This document shows positions 1-8,211 of a stretch of 15,819 bases of DNA, one piece after another; the stretch's first letter is position 1; every line of letters starts with the position of its first letter. Under the pieces are notes generated by a model. The model did not search any database. It saw nothing but the letters and a program-made list of their open reading frames with translations, and was not told the DNA's origin. The translations under genes and the position numbers were made by a program. The stretch is from Spirogloea muscicola. Lineage: Eukaryota > Streptophyta > Zygnematophyceae > Spirogloeales > Spirogloeaceae. The stretch is from positions 192,757 to 208,575 of the forward strand of contig WELB01000154.1 of assembly GCA_009602725.1 (NCBI GenBank), in the 5' to 3' direction.

Positions 1-956
1 AGGCAATTAGGTGGGAGGCCGAGGAAGAGTTGAAGCGATGTCCGAAAGGCCTCGGAGCTGATGCTGAAGGCGTTGGCGACGGGGGGAGAGGTGATCCAGT
101 CAGTGGCACCAGGTGTGGCCAGAGAAGTGAGTCTTGCCAAGCTCCTCGGATTGTTCTGAATCTCTGGCAGCCTCCTCAACCTTCTGCAGCGTTCGTCTTC
201 CACTGCCGTAAACAGTCTGGATTGTGCCCCTCTATCAGAAGCTTGGGCGAGGGTGGAGAATGGCGTGAGTAGGGGTTGGAGAGAGGGGAAAGAGCTGATG
301 GCTGAGTCGCGGATGCTCCTCAGATCCGCTTGGAAGGGGAAGGAGCCTTCCTCCACATTGCGTACAGGGTCGTGGAGGCAAGGGAAGCGCATGGGGAGCA
401 GGGAGGCGATCTGGTGCCAGCAGCCCAGGAAGGCTGCTTGCGCCGTCTGCTCCAACGACCGGCAGCCAAGGCCGCGCATGCGAGTAGGGAGGGAGGCCTG
501 GAGGGAAGCTGAAGCTGAGGGGAAAGATGCAGAATGTAGTAGGGCTGCCAGGGACTGCTGAAGGGAGTCATCATATTCCTTGTAGAGCTCCGCCACCATG
601 CCCAATTGGGCAACTGTCCGTTGCAGATGGCAAGCCCGTTGGCCGATGCAGGGGGTGAGGATGGCCAACGCCAGCTGCGTGTCCCCAAGGAGGGGAAGGG
701 AAGGGAGGGGGGCGAGGTGTTTTTGAAGGCGTTCCCGCAAGTCCACCGCCACGTGAGCTGGTGTACCGAAGGGGACCTTGAGGATGGCCAGCCCATTGGC
801 AGGGGTCTGACAGCCGTGGGGGAGCTGAAGGTTGGCAGGGAGACCGCGTGGGGACCAGGCCACGCTCTTGGACGGGCAAACCCGCAGGCCCATCAGGTCC
901 AATTCGCGAGTGGAGCTTCTCCCACAAGAAGATATAATCGTCCGGTATTCGAGCAT
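1..956 (-). pseudogene. Reverse transcriptase fragment of a non-LTR-type retrotransposon, open at the window edge
   Basis: One minus-strand frame is open from the ATG at 956-954 to base 1: 318 codons with no stop, leaving the window unfinished. A TAA lies just upstream (962-960). From about residue 19 it reads like the thumb and connection part of algal and plant retroelement reverse transcriptases: LDLMGLRV, PSKSVAWSPRGL, then GDTQLALAIL and QRACHLQRT, and further on an SEAFRTSLQLFLGLPPNC-type tail. The catalytic box is not in this frame. A neighbouring frame just upstream (about 900-970) reads RIPDDYIFLW, resembling a decayed Y-x-D-D box, so a frameshift near 900-910 and a missing N-terminal half are likely. 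The protein would copy element RNA into DNA. I call it a 5'-truncated, frameshifted copy. The family is recognised from memory of its pattern and no search was run. Confidence 0.68.
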
Positions 957-1018
957 CAGTTAGCGACCTCTATGTGCTGACTCGTGGTTACTGAGCGGGT
1001 CAGCTTAGCAGCAGGTGA

Positions 1019-1060
1019 CGTACATGTGCTTGCCTTTGTACTTGGCAACACATGACCTCC
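1019..1060 (-). repeat. Terminal segment of a dispersed element (copy 1)
   Basis: About 40 bases closely match 5350-5396: on the plus strand both share GTGCTTGCCTTTGTACTTGG followed by CACATG-x-CCTCCCCATCTC. Similarity stops on the left at the same point in both copies, just before ATGTGCTTGCC, so that point is probably the element end. Read on the minus strand it lies downstream of the GGGCTGG hairpin module at 1143-1192. That is the order expected for a 3' terminus if the sense strand is minus here. Confidence 0.6.
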
Positions 1061-1142
1061 CCATCTCTTGATACACACGTTTTCTTAGAGAGAAGAAGAA
1101 GGCGCGGCCAGATTGAAGAAATTGCTCGAATTGCCATAGAGA

Positions 1143-1192
1143 AGAGGGGCTGGCAAAGTCAGCCCAAAAAGAATGGACAATGTTCAAAGCCA
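1143..1192 (-). repeat. GGGCTGGC/GCCAGCCC hairpin module
   Basis: This contains GGGGCTGGCAAAGTCAGCCC, a short self-complementary stem with an AAA-type loop, followed by AAAAAGAATGGACAATGT. It matches 15543-15592 with about three differences in 50 bases. Inverted relatives sit at 2094-2146 and 15345-15465, looser ones at 5547-5600, 14159-14190 and 14800-14900. In the copy that follows the RT fragment (1522-2031), the module begins about 60 bases after the stop codon. I therefore infer it belongs to the 3' untranslated part of the same retroelement family. Confidence 0.65.
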
Positions 1193-1487
1193 AAGAGAGG
1201 TGCCGGAAAGGGATTGACTTGACTGTGCTTCTCGGCGCCAACCTCCCATCCACCCAGTGTCGAAGGAGATGTCAGATTCTTGCATGGTCGCGTTTGGCCG
1301 AGCGGTCACAACAGCCTAGCTGGGACCACCGCAAGCTCTTGTAGCAACTGGTTGACAATCGAAGGATAAATTCCACCCTGATTGAGATTGCGCGCTCTGC
1401 ACGCAGCCCCGTGGGTAAAATGTCTCCCGTGTGGTACTTTCGCCACACTTTTTCTTTTGCCACCTTAGCATAGGGCTTCCTTTTCTA

Positions 1488-1576
1488 TGTAGCCCCATTC
1501 TTTGCACTAGCTTTTGCCTGAACAAGGAATTGGCTTAAGTTGGCCACCCGTTCATTTCATGCGCACCGCGCGGTTT
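1488..1576 (+). repeat. Diverged dispersed repeat, copy 1 of 2
   Basis: This resembles 2408-2496 over about 90 bases. Shared blocks are TGTAG-x-CCCAT-x-CTTTGC, a TGAACA block, ATTGGCT, TTGGCCA, TTTCA and a GCGCA-type end. The copies differ by many substitutions and small gaps, so this is an old duplication. It lies immediately before the RT C-terminal fragment here, but the copy at 2408 is not followed by one. Confidence 0.5.
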
Positions 1577-2031
1577 CTCTCACACGACGTCTTCTCCTGG
1601 ACGTGGTGGCCACTGATACCTACGACCGCTCACACCCAGCTCAATGTGCCACCAAGGCTGGGTATGCGGTCGCCTGCGCTGCTCGAGCCACCGAGCTGAA
1701 GTACGCAGACCATCCGCGGGAAGACGAGTTCTTCCCGTTGGCCGTTGATACCCATGGGGCACTGGGCGCTCGGTGGCTCGAGCTGCTCACCCAGCTCGCC
1801 CGCCACACCATCGCCCGTCGCTTCCATAGGGAGCCGGTCGACTTTCCTGCAGTCGGGTCGCTGGCGCAAGTGTATCGAATGCGCCTGGCCGTCTCGCTGC
1901 AGAGGTCTATGGCCCGGGCGTTGCACCTTCGTGCCGGCAGAGCCCTCGCTGCTGCCTCTGGCTCTGGCCAGGGGACCCACTTCAACGAGCCTAGCGTCTC
2001 CGACCTGCGGCTGCTTAGCAGAGGTTACTGA
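1522..2031 (+). pseudogene. C-terminal fragment of a retrotransposon polyprotein (post-RT domain)
   Basis: The frame is open from 1522 to the TGA at 2029-2031, with no ATG at its left end; a TGA at 1519 precedes it. The convincing part starts near 1585 and reads LLLDVVATD, then a stretch ending ATELKYADH, then FFPLAVDTHGALG, then a helical region with RLAVSLQRSMARAL. This order (hydrophobic strand with Asp, Glu-x-Lys, F-x-PL-V-x-G) is what I know from the C-terminal part of alga and plant non-LTR reverse transcriptases. The D...E-x-K spacing could suit a PD-(D/E)XK-like nuclease, but that is inference. No RT core precedes it, so it is a truncated copy, opposite in orientation to the fragment at 1-956. 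Confidence 0.62.
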
Positions 2032-2074
2032 GTGATTCGTAGCTGTTTTGTTTCTGTTTCTTATCGCTTCCCCT

Positions 2075-2147
2075 GGCCCCCTTCTCGTATTCTGTTCATT
2101 CCTTTTCGGGCTGGTTTTTCCAGCCCCGATTCTCAATGGGCGAGCAC
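2075..2147 (+). repeat. Retroelement 3' flank with hairpin module
   Basis: The stretch CTGGCCCCCTTCTCG, TTCATTC, TTTT, GGGCTGG...CCAGCCCC and CTCAATGGGCGAG matches 15389-15466 almost block for block. It lies about 45-60 bases after the RT-type stop at 2031. That placement ties this widely repeated module to the 3' untranslated region of the element and defines its sense direction. Confidence 0.6.
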
Positions 2148-2407
2148 TCGTTTTTCTCACAGCCCCGCTTCGGACTCCGCCTCGGCATGCGTTCTGCGGT
2201 TAGTACGGATTCTTCGGCGCCCGCCCCACAACGAGCCCGGCGCCCTGGTGGAGCCAGACGGCGCAAGTCCCAGTGGCAGCGTGCGCCCCCCTTTGCCTTC
2301 GTATTTGTACTTGACCTTCGCTCTTATTTACATCGTACTTGGCCATGTGGCCCACCATCACTCGGTTCACCCTCTTGCTTAGCCTCGTGACCAAGGCTTT
2401 CAATCTG

Positions 2408-2496
2408 TGTAGTCCCATGCTTTGCGCTTGTGTCGCATGAACAGCCTATTGGCTCGGCTTGGCCATCAATTTCACTTCAAGCGCATGACGCGCCTA
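2408..2496 (+). repeat. Diverged dispersed repeat, copy 2 of 2
   Basis: This is the partner of 1488-1576, with the same block order (TGTAGTCCCATGCTTTGC, TGAACA, ATTGGCT, CTTGGCCA, TTTCA). It is followed by sequence unlike that downstream of copy 1. Confidence 0.5.
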
Positions 2497-3315
2497 CATC
2501 AGTGGAGGCGCAGTGGACGGGCATCACAACCTTCACAATTGACACGCGGCTACTGAACAAGTTGGCACAGCAGCAGGCGGCTTCAATTTGTGGATGGGCA
2601 TTGCCTTTGCTGCTTGGCCGCTCTGGCCCTCTGTCACTCAACACATGCTTCTCCTCCATCATTCCCACTTTAGTCTTCAACGGCGGCCATTGTTCGGTGT
2701 TTGTGGGCACAGATGTTCAAGTCGAGCCAGCCACAGATGTTGCCGTGTGTCAAGGTGGCCCTTTGGAGCAGCCCCAGTCTGTGTGGCCTTGGGGTCGGCA
2801 ACCGTGTCTCGCTGGCCACCTTGTGGAGCCGCATGCTTGTGCGTCGAGTTTCCGCTGGCTAACATGCTGCCACCTTTGCAGCCTGTTGCGGCAGCTTTGC
2901 ATGCAATGGTCCGCAGCGGCAGCGCTCAACACGCTCCGCCACCCACACTGAGCTCATCCTTTGCGTGTGAATCGGATGCAGGTGGCTGCTAAGTGGTTCA
3001 GGCTCTGCTTATTGTGAAAGCTCATCGTACAGCTGCATGCTGCACTCCATCGACCCATAAGTCGCACCACCAGCTGTGCACTTCCAGCAAAGCGGAGCTT
3101 ATTGGTCATGGGCGCTACCAGCAGGCAGTTGCTACTCCTGCATAGGGCTGCCTTCTTCGCTGAATTTCTTGCCATGCCGGTTGTCCTCTTTTCCGGCTAC
3201 TTCACGGCATCAGCACTCCAGATCGCTCAGCGGAGGAGATCCTCTGAGGATCAGGAACCACGCAGGCCTGCCAGCAGTCAGCTAGCCCAGTAGTATCTGT
3301 GAGATGATGGCGGCA

Positions 3316-3360
3316 CCTATGCTGATTGTGACCTTGAACCTATGCTGATCATGACCTTTA
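3316..3360 (+). repeat. Imperfect 22-bp tandem duplication
   Basis: Two adjacent units share CCTATGCTGATxxTGACCTT, with differences at the x bases and a short spacer. There is no coding context; it is probably a local replication slip. Confidence 0.6.
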
Positions 3361-4174
3361 ATCAAGCACCCTTTCTTTGCAAACGGCTTTAGCACAAATC
3401 TTTACCAATAGTGACCTTGTTTCAAATTTGATCCTGGCCATTCCATGATGCATCCCAGGCAACAGTATGGTCAGACATGCTATCTTCCACTTGGCTTCAA
3501 GCTGACCAATGTACAACAGACTCACAACATGTATGCACTGGTCTTTGATGTGTCCTAGGCGTTATCAGAGTGACCAGAGGACGTTACCAGCTGAGTTTGC
3601 ATAGGCCGCATGCCGACTGAGCAAAGAAGGCAACTTGTGCTACGCCGGAGAACCCCACTGTGAGGACATTGGATGAAGACTTCAGTTCTCATGTACCAGT
3701 GGCCATGTGATTTGCAGTATGCAGAAGTCCACTGTCGAAGACAATAGATAGTCTGCAAATCGCGTGTAAACTAGCAGCAGCTGAGTTGACCGTTGTGGCC
3801 TCTCAGCTTATGATTGATCGTTAGTTTAACGATGAGTGATGCTTGACACCTCCTTAAGCTTTGCCTGTATACACACAACTCCCCCTTGCTTCTGACTGTG
3901 ACTATCTTAGGAGCCACTTTCTAGGTATCCCCAAGGCAGCTGGACAACAAATACGCCAGAAGCCATTCCCATTTCCATCTTCAGAAGCCATGCTTGCTGC
4001 AGGATAGTGGCAATGCCCTTGCCAAGGTTCTGTGCAATGCTCTCAAAAGTCTGCAATCTGCAATTTGACTGCTGCCAGCTTGTGTAGTACAAGCTCAAGA
4101 ACAGTAGCCAACAACCTACACAGAACAAGCGTGACATGCAACTGCAGAGGCACCAACGTACATCTGAACCAGCC

Positions 4175-4753
4175 TCATATAGGGATGGCATGATTGATAG
4201 CTGGTCCAATGACTGCAAACGGCTGCCCCATGATCCTGTTGCCAGCCTTGTGATTGCAACACCACACAATTGCACCCACTGGCCATTCAATGATGGCCGC
4301 GACAACGCCGCCAATGAAACCCAAAGTGGGCCCTACAACCTGCGGTGTGCAAGAATTCACCGAGTTCAGACATGAGCGGCTGACTAAGGCGGCAGATGCT
4401 GCTGTCTATCAAACACTGGCTACCCGTTGAGAAGGCTCACTGGCAGTAGCATGCGCAATTTAGCAGGAGCACCTAAATGCTGCTCTTGAACCTAGTCTTC
4501 AATGCGGCTTGTAGGGGAAGGCTGTGGGTGCTAAGCACGGCATGCACAATTGCTGGCTTAAGTGCGGCACGCTCAAGAACCATATCTTGCCGCCCAGAAT
4601 ACTGCGCCATGCTCGCTTGTAACAGCTACACTAGATCTAGGTCCTGCATACGGCGTACATATCTATCAGGCAATCCCAGGTCACCTTGCAACGGCAGGGG
4701 TTGTCGTGGCTCCCGCACTCAAAACACAGCGGTATGAAGACCGGAAGCGACAT
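4175..4753 (-). CDS. Small Cys-rich, membrane-segment protein, paralogue A (2 exons, 77 aa)
   Basis: Exon 1 is 4753-4685, from an ATG with an in-frame TAG four codons upstream, giving 23 residues with IPLCFECG, D-x-PCRCK; Cys spacing C-x2-C-x6-C-x-C. The donor is AAG|GTGACC. Exon 2 is 4339-4175, after acceptor CCGCAG, in the same phase (0), giving 54 residues: a hydrophobic Gly-rich run (about residues 26-48, likely one membrane span), EWPVGAIVWCCNHKAG, RIM, then AIPI and TGA. The intron is 345 bases. Gene B (6786-7262) has the same intron point and phase and the same Cys pattern. Over the last 37 residues, aligned without gaps, 15 are identical; in the 17-residue head, 12 are identical. Different spliced lengths with conserved residues argue for real coding sequence. 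I do not recognise the family. The head could bind a metal or form disulphides, and the tail could anchor it in a membrane. An extra small exon inside the intron is possible, though I saw none shared with B. Confidence 0.66.
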
Positions 4754-5306
4754 GCCGCAAGCCTAACCTCCTTGCCGCAAGCTCGGCCTCCTCAGCTCAG
4801 CTCGGTGCGTGCAAAGACGTCTGCTGCTGCTCGACCTCCTCCTTCAGGCCACCGGTCGCTGTCACTACGGGGATCGCCTCGCCAGCAACCCGAAAGCCGG
4901 GGTGGCCGTAGGCGAGCGAGCGAGGGACACGCGCTGCCGCGGGCTCTGTTGGAAGGGCGAGGGCGCAAGGGCGCGAGGGCGCCACCGGCAGAGGGTGGAG
5001 GGGGGATGGAGGAGTGGCGGTGGCGGCACGCGGCGAAGCACTTGATAAGAATCGAAGCAGCAGAGAAAGCGGCTGATATGAAAGAATCGGCTGTGAAATG
5101 CCAGCCAGATGCATACAGGTGTTCATGACGGAGCCAACGGCTAGGCAGACAGGGCGCCCTCAATACCCCCGTGTCAGCAAGAGAAGGAGCTCATGAAATG
5201 GGGCAGTGGCTGTTACACGCAGCCACGACGACAAGGAAGGGCATTGCTTCCTTTCTATGAAAAGAAGCAGCTCTGCCAGCTTTGGAAGAAAAGTGGCCCT
5301 TCCACA
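4754..5306. promoter_or_regulatory. GC-rich upstream region of gene A
   Basis: This is the upstream side of the minus-strand gene at 4175-4753. About 4790-5030 is strongly GC-rich and open in several frames at once on both strands, as composition alone would produce. The flank upstream of gene B (7263-8211) has the same character. I see no clear TATA box and no recognised gene, so I treat it as promoter and 5' untranslated sequence by position only. Confidence 0.4.
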
Positions 5307-5348
5307 GGGTTTAGGGTTTAGGGTTTAGGGTTTTAGGGTTTAGGGTTT
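5307..5348 (+). repeat. Interstitial plant-type telomere repeat (TTTAGGG)n
   Basis: About six head-to-tail GGGTTTA units occur, with one unit carrying an extra T (GGGTTTTA). All read TTTAGGG on the plus strand, which is the direction of a chromosome end pointing right. The tract ends five bases before the terminal segment of the dispersed element that starts near 5353. It indicates a green-lineage-type telomere motif and suggests a past telomere event or an insertion into telomeric repeats. Confidence 0.93.
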
Positions 5349-5349
5349 G

Positions 5350-5620
5350 TCCAATGTGCTTGCCTTTGTACTTGGCCACACATGGCCTCCCCATCTCCGA
5401 AGGGGGCGCGGGCTGTGAAGGAAAGAAGTAAAAGCCCAGCCCACAAAAAGATGAACAAGGTCCCAAGGGCCGGAGGAGCCGCCAACTGGCAAGGGCAAGA
5501 CCACGCACTAATAGCAAGCGCGGCCACATTAAGTGGTGGTTGGGAGAGGCCAGCCCAAAAGAAAGCGCGGCCAGATTGACTGGCCCAAAGGAATGGGCAC
5601 TAATAAGAAGGAAGAAGCTC
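5350..5620 (-). repeat. Antisense 3' part of the dispersed retroelement (copy 2)
   Basis: 5350-5396 matches the terminal segment at 1019-1060. Further right are an AGCCCAGCCCACAAAAAGATGAACAAGG block, then two GCGCGGCCA-x-ATT units (about 5518 and 5566) with GGCCAGCCCAAA and CCCAAAGGAATGG, the same modules as at 14764-14900. The module direction shows that the minus strand is the element sense strand, so its 3' end faces the telomere tract at 5307-5348. Frames crossing this region are repeat shadows, not genes. Confidence 0.6.
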
Positions 5621-5750
5621 CAAAAAAATGGAAGTTGCTCTCTGCAAGGGAGGCGTCCATTCTTCCAAGGGAGAAAGACTTTTCCAGTAGAGGGCGATGG
5701 CTGCAACTAGCCAGCCCAGAAAAGGGGTGACAACATGTAATTAGCTCATC

Positions 5751-6119
5751 TGGGAATGCTACAAAGTAAGCTAGAGCCGCATTCTGTAATGAGCAACCAA
5801 TGCTTGTGGGACGCTAATATGCTCAAGCTAATTGCCTGACTGCGATGGCTACATCTACCTGCTGGGCCAAAAGATGGAGGGGGGGGGACCACTTCATACC
5901 GCAGCTGCCATAGACTTTTTAGTGTACTGATAAAATGGGTGTCCCACAGGTGGTACTTGTTCTGCCCTTCCACATAATACGTTTCCCAGCCAGGCATTGT
6001 CTGCATGGGTGCTCCGATTGGAAAGCTTCACCAATCCAATGTTGAGGAGAAGGCGAGGCTGCCGCTCTGAGGGGCGCTAGCAACATGCAAAGACGTGGAG
6101 GCTGCCAACCCGCACGACA
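5751..6119. repeat. About 370-bp dispersed repeat, copy 1
   Basis: It aligns with 13528-13913 along its length. Shared blocks include GAATGCT, GCATT-x-TGTAA, CCA-x-TGCTTG, CCTGAC, TCTACC, GATGGAGG, ATACCG, CCCAGCCA, CCAATTGGAAAGC-type, AGGCGAGGC and CTGAGGG. The copies are heavily diverged and gapped. Minus-strand frames differ between copies, so I cannot assign a protein. It is probably an old transposon fragment. Confidence 0.6.
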
Positions 6120-6785
6120 TCAACCTTATCTTGAGCTCTCTGCCATATCGTGATTAGGATTGGACGCTATGCTAAACGAATTGCGTAGTGAAAACGATGA
6201 AAACGATGCCTTTGAGGGCATTACCACAGTGCATGCAGCACTATGTGGAACTCATTGCAATTTCAAAGCTCAACTGCAAATTCTTGACACAAGTGCTTTT
6301 AGCAGAACCAATTCTTGAGTTGTCATCTGATGTGCAACAAGATGATAAATTTGGACTGCTGAATACCATGAATGCTGCCGGCAAGGGGTTCAGCTTACAG
6401 TCAGTAGACTGTTGTCTCGTACATGCTTTTGCAAGCTTTGCAAGAGGTGTGAGCTTATGGTGAGGTCAAACCATAATCTAGAGAGAAACTATAGCACCTC
6501 AGGTATATCAGCAACTAAAAGTGCTGGCAACACAACTCCAGAATAGCACTGTCATGTTGCGGGCTAACCAACCAGACTTGAAAAGCATTCAGGCTTGGAA
6601 GCAGCACCGCCGTTCAAGTGAGCAGATCTGGGGAGCCATATGCAGCACATCCTATCTTAAGATTTGGAGGAGCCAGAGGTCCTTTGGAGGAGCCAGAGGT
6701 CCTCTTGTTCCATATATGGCAACTACTGTAAATGGCACCCTCCGCATGCCAGATGAAGGCCTATGCACGACTTTCAAGGAGTAAT
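6120..6785. other. 3' flank of gene B, no gene seen
   Basis: Plus-strand open frames at 6188-6463 and 6521-6784 lack recognisable features. A TTACA at 6395-6399 is TGTAA on the minus strand, a possible poly(A) signal of green-algal type about 390 bases after the gene B stop. A 9-base unit (GAAAACGAT) is doubled near 6190-6208. Confidence 0.45.
6663..6702 (+). repeat. Perfect 20-bp tandem duplication
   Basis: TTTGGAGGAGCCAGAGGTCC occurs twice with no spacer and no mismatch. It lies in the 3' flank of the minus-strand gene at 6786-7262. Perfect identity implies a recent slip. Confidence 0.95.
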
Positions 6786-7262
6786 CTAGATAGGAAGTAA
6801 ACTGGCCACCATAGGGTAGACTTCATATACTGGCTTCCTCATGATTGCACTTCCTCTGAGGCGATTGCAGCACCAAATGATGAGACCCAGCGGCCAGCAT
6901 ATAATGCCAACAATCAACATGACCTAAATCCTGACAGGTGGTTTCTCCAACGCTGGCCTTTATCGCTATGTCAGCAATTCCAGCAAAGCGGACCAGCCAT
7001 TATATCTACTTACAATGCGATAAGTGCTACTCGATGTTGCGTTCCATTGCTTTCCGTAGCTCACCTCGAGTATATCTCTTAATTATGGCTACATCGCGAG
7101 AAAGACTACAAGTAAACCCCTCCTTGAAGTGTGCGCCACAGTGTAAGTTGCACAATCAGCGGGAGCTTGGCGGGTCTTGACAGAGGTCAGATGGCAGCTG
7201 ACCTTGCAGCCACAAGGAGAGTCAACAACGCCGCACTGGAAGCACAGCGGGATTGCCGCCAT
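6786..7262 (-). CDS. Small Cys-rich, membrane-segment protein, paralogue B (2 exons, 65 aa)
   Basis: Exon 1 is 7262-7203, 20 residues from ATG: MAAIPLCFQCG, D-S-P-C-G-C-K, with the same C-x2-C-x6-C-x-C spacing as gene A. The donor is AAG|GTCAGC. Exon 2 is 6923-6786, after acceptor GATTTAG, again phase 0, giving 45 residues: ICWPLGLIIWCCN, G-x-x-IM, a Pro-rich end and a terminal Leu-Pro-Ile before TAG. An in-frame TAG formed by the acceptor itself shows that exon 2 must begin there in this frame. Its hydrophobic run is about nine residues shorter than in A. The frame stays open far upstream of the chosen ATG, but that part is low-complexity Ala/Pro sequence, and the ATG matches the start position in A to within three residues. 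It lies divergent to the LEA-like gene at 8212. Function unknown; a metal- or disulphide-using head on a membrane anchor is only a suggestion. Confidence 0.64.
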
Positions 7263-8211
7263 GGGACTGCCTGCGGGGCCCGTAGCCGGAGCTACTGCCT
7301 CGGTCTCCCAGAGCACCACAGCCGGCCTCACAAGCAGCAGTGTAACAAGAGGCGCCTGCGCCTGGAGGTCAAGACCGCTGCAGCGCCGTCCGCTGTGCGG
7401 CGCAGGCCAGCCGGAGCGAAAGCAGAGCACGCTGAGCGAAGCTGCCGCGTCGGCGCTGGCGGCGGCGGACGCCGCCGCCGGTGGCCGCGGTGCAACGGCA
7501 AGGGTGGCGCTGACACACAAAGAAATAACGACACTTGGAAAATCTACAGAAAAGTCGGAAAGCGCGCGGAAGCGGCCTGCCAGGTTGGCAGCCCAGGAGG
7601 GCAACTCCGCAGACCGCCACGCGTCCTCGCTTAGGGGCGCGGAGTAGCTCTTTGGCCGACACGTGCTCGCTACTGGAGAGGGCGCGGCTGCGCAGGGAAC
7701 ACGCGGGCCCGGCGCGTGGCAGGGGCTGTGACGGGGCGCGCAGCTGCGCGGGCCAATGGGCGTCGCCGCGCTAGCTGTGGGGCGAATGGGCGCGCGGCCC
7801 GGGATAGGCGCGGCACGAGGGCGGGGGCCGTCCTCTGCGGCACCCACCGGCAGCTGGGACCCGAGGCCGACCCGATGAAACGGGCCGCGCAATGCCTCCC
7901 CCGCTGCTCTGCGACCGCGGAGTCGTCGGCAAGCACCCGGACCCGCAGAGGACGGCTTAGGCCCGCACCTGGCCCCCCCGCCCCTCCTTGGGGCGGTGGC
8001 TAGAAGCGGTCCCACCGTGGTAAAGGTGTAAATTGCCTTTCTGTTCCACTTGTCTCGTCCACCACGCCTCCATTCCTCACCTCACCTTGCCTGTCTGCCC
8101 CCTGCCCGCCGTACCCGCTGCGTGTTGCCGCCGCGCCTTGGGCTCTCCGCCTCATCCAGCCCGGACTGCAGCAGCGAAGCCTGCCCAGCAGCGCGAAGCT
8201 TTGCTGCAGAC
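7263..8211. promoter_or_regulatory. GC-rich divergent promoter region between gene B and the LEA-like gene
   Basis: The 949 bases separate two start codons facing away from each other. The region is very GC-rich, which explains the long spurious open frames on both strands (one of 308 codons on minus). CCGAC cores occur at 7656-7660 and 7867-7871 on plus, and at 7554-7558 and 7925-7929 on minus; a CACGTG overlaps the first. About 8030-8160 is rich in pyrimidines and has no ATG from 8000 to 8211, consistent with a 5' untranslated leader for the LEA-like gene. No clear TATA box was seen. Confidence 0.5.
7656..7665. promoter_or_regulatory. Fused DRE-like (CCGAC) and G-box/ABRE-like (CACGTG) site
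   Basis: CCGACACGTG joins a CCGAC core and a palindromic CACGTG that share one C. In land plants CCGAC is bound by DREB/CBF factors and ACGTG cores by bZIP factors in cold, drought and ABA responses, often upstream of LEA genes. Whether this alga-like genome uses them the same way is inferred. Confidence 0.4.

Larger units (their letters stand above)
2148..4174. other. Gene-poor stretch with no defensible gene
   Basis: Open frames occur (2430-2951 plus, 173 codons from GTG; 3108-3293 plus, about 60 codons from ATG with one hydrophobic run), but neither has recognisable domains, clear splice partners or a paralogue in the window. 2408-2496 is the second copy of a diverged repeat. 3316-3360 is an imperfect tandem duplication of about 22 bases around CCTATGCTGATxxTGACCTT. 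The right end, about 3900-4174, probably includes the 3' flank of the small minus-strand gene at 4175-4753. Confidence 0.5.

Noticed and set aside
1286-1370. Complete tRNA gene
   Set aside because: Only an A-box match. No B box of GGTTC type and no closing acceptor stem could be paired.
2430-2951. 173-codon plus-strand open frame
   Set aside because: GTG start, no domain, rich in Cys/Trp/His in a pattern typical of chance frames. It overlaps an old repeat.
3108-3293. About 60-codon plus frame with one hydrophobic stretch
   Set aside because: A possible last exon after the AG at 3087, but no upstream partner exon or homologue was found.
3907-4314. 135-codon minus frame overlapping gene A exon 2
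   Set aside because: Different frame from the paralogue-supported exon; the remainder is probably 3' untranslated sequence.
5311-5706. 131-codon minus-strand frame ending in a Leu-Asn-Pro-Lys repeat
   Set aside because: The end is translated telomere repeat and the rest is retroelement 3' end sequence.
7089-8015. 308-codon minus-strand open frame
   Set aside because: Mostly Ala/Pro/Arg low complexity in GC-rich DNA where several frames are open. Only its last part overlaps a believable exon (7203-7262), which is annotated as exon 1 of gene B.
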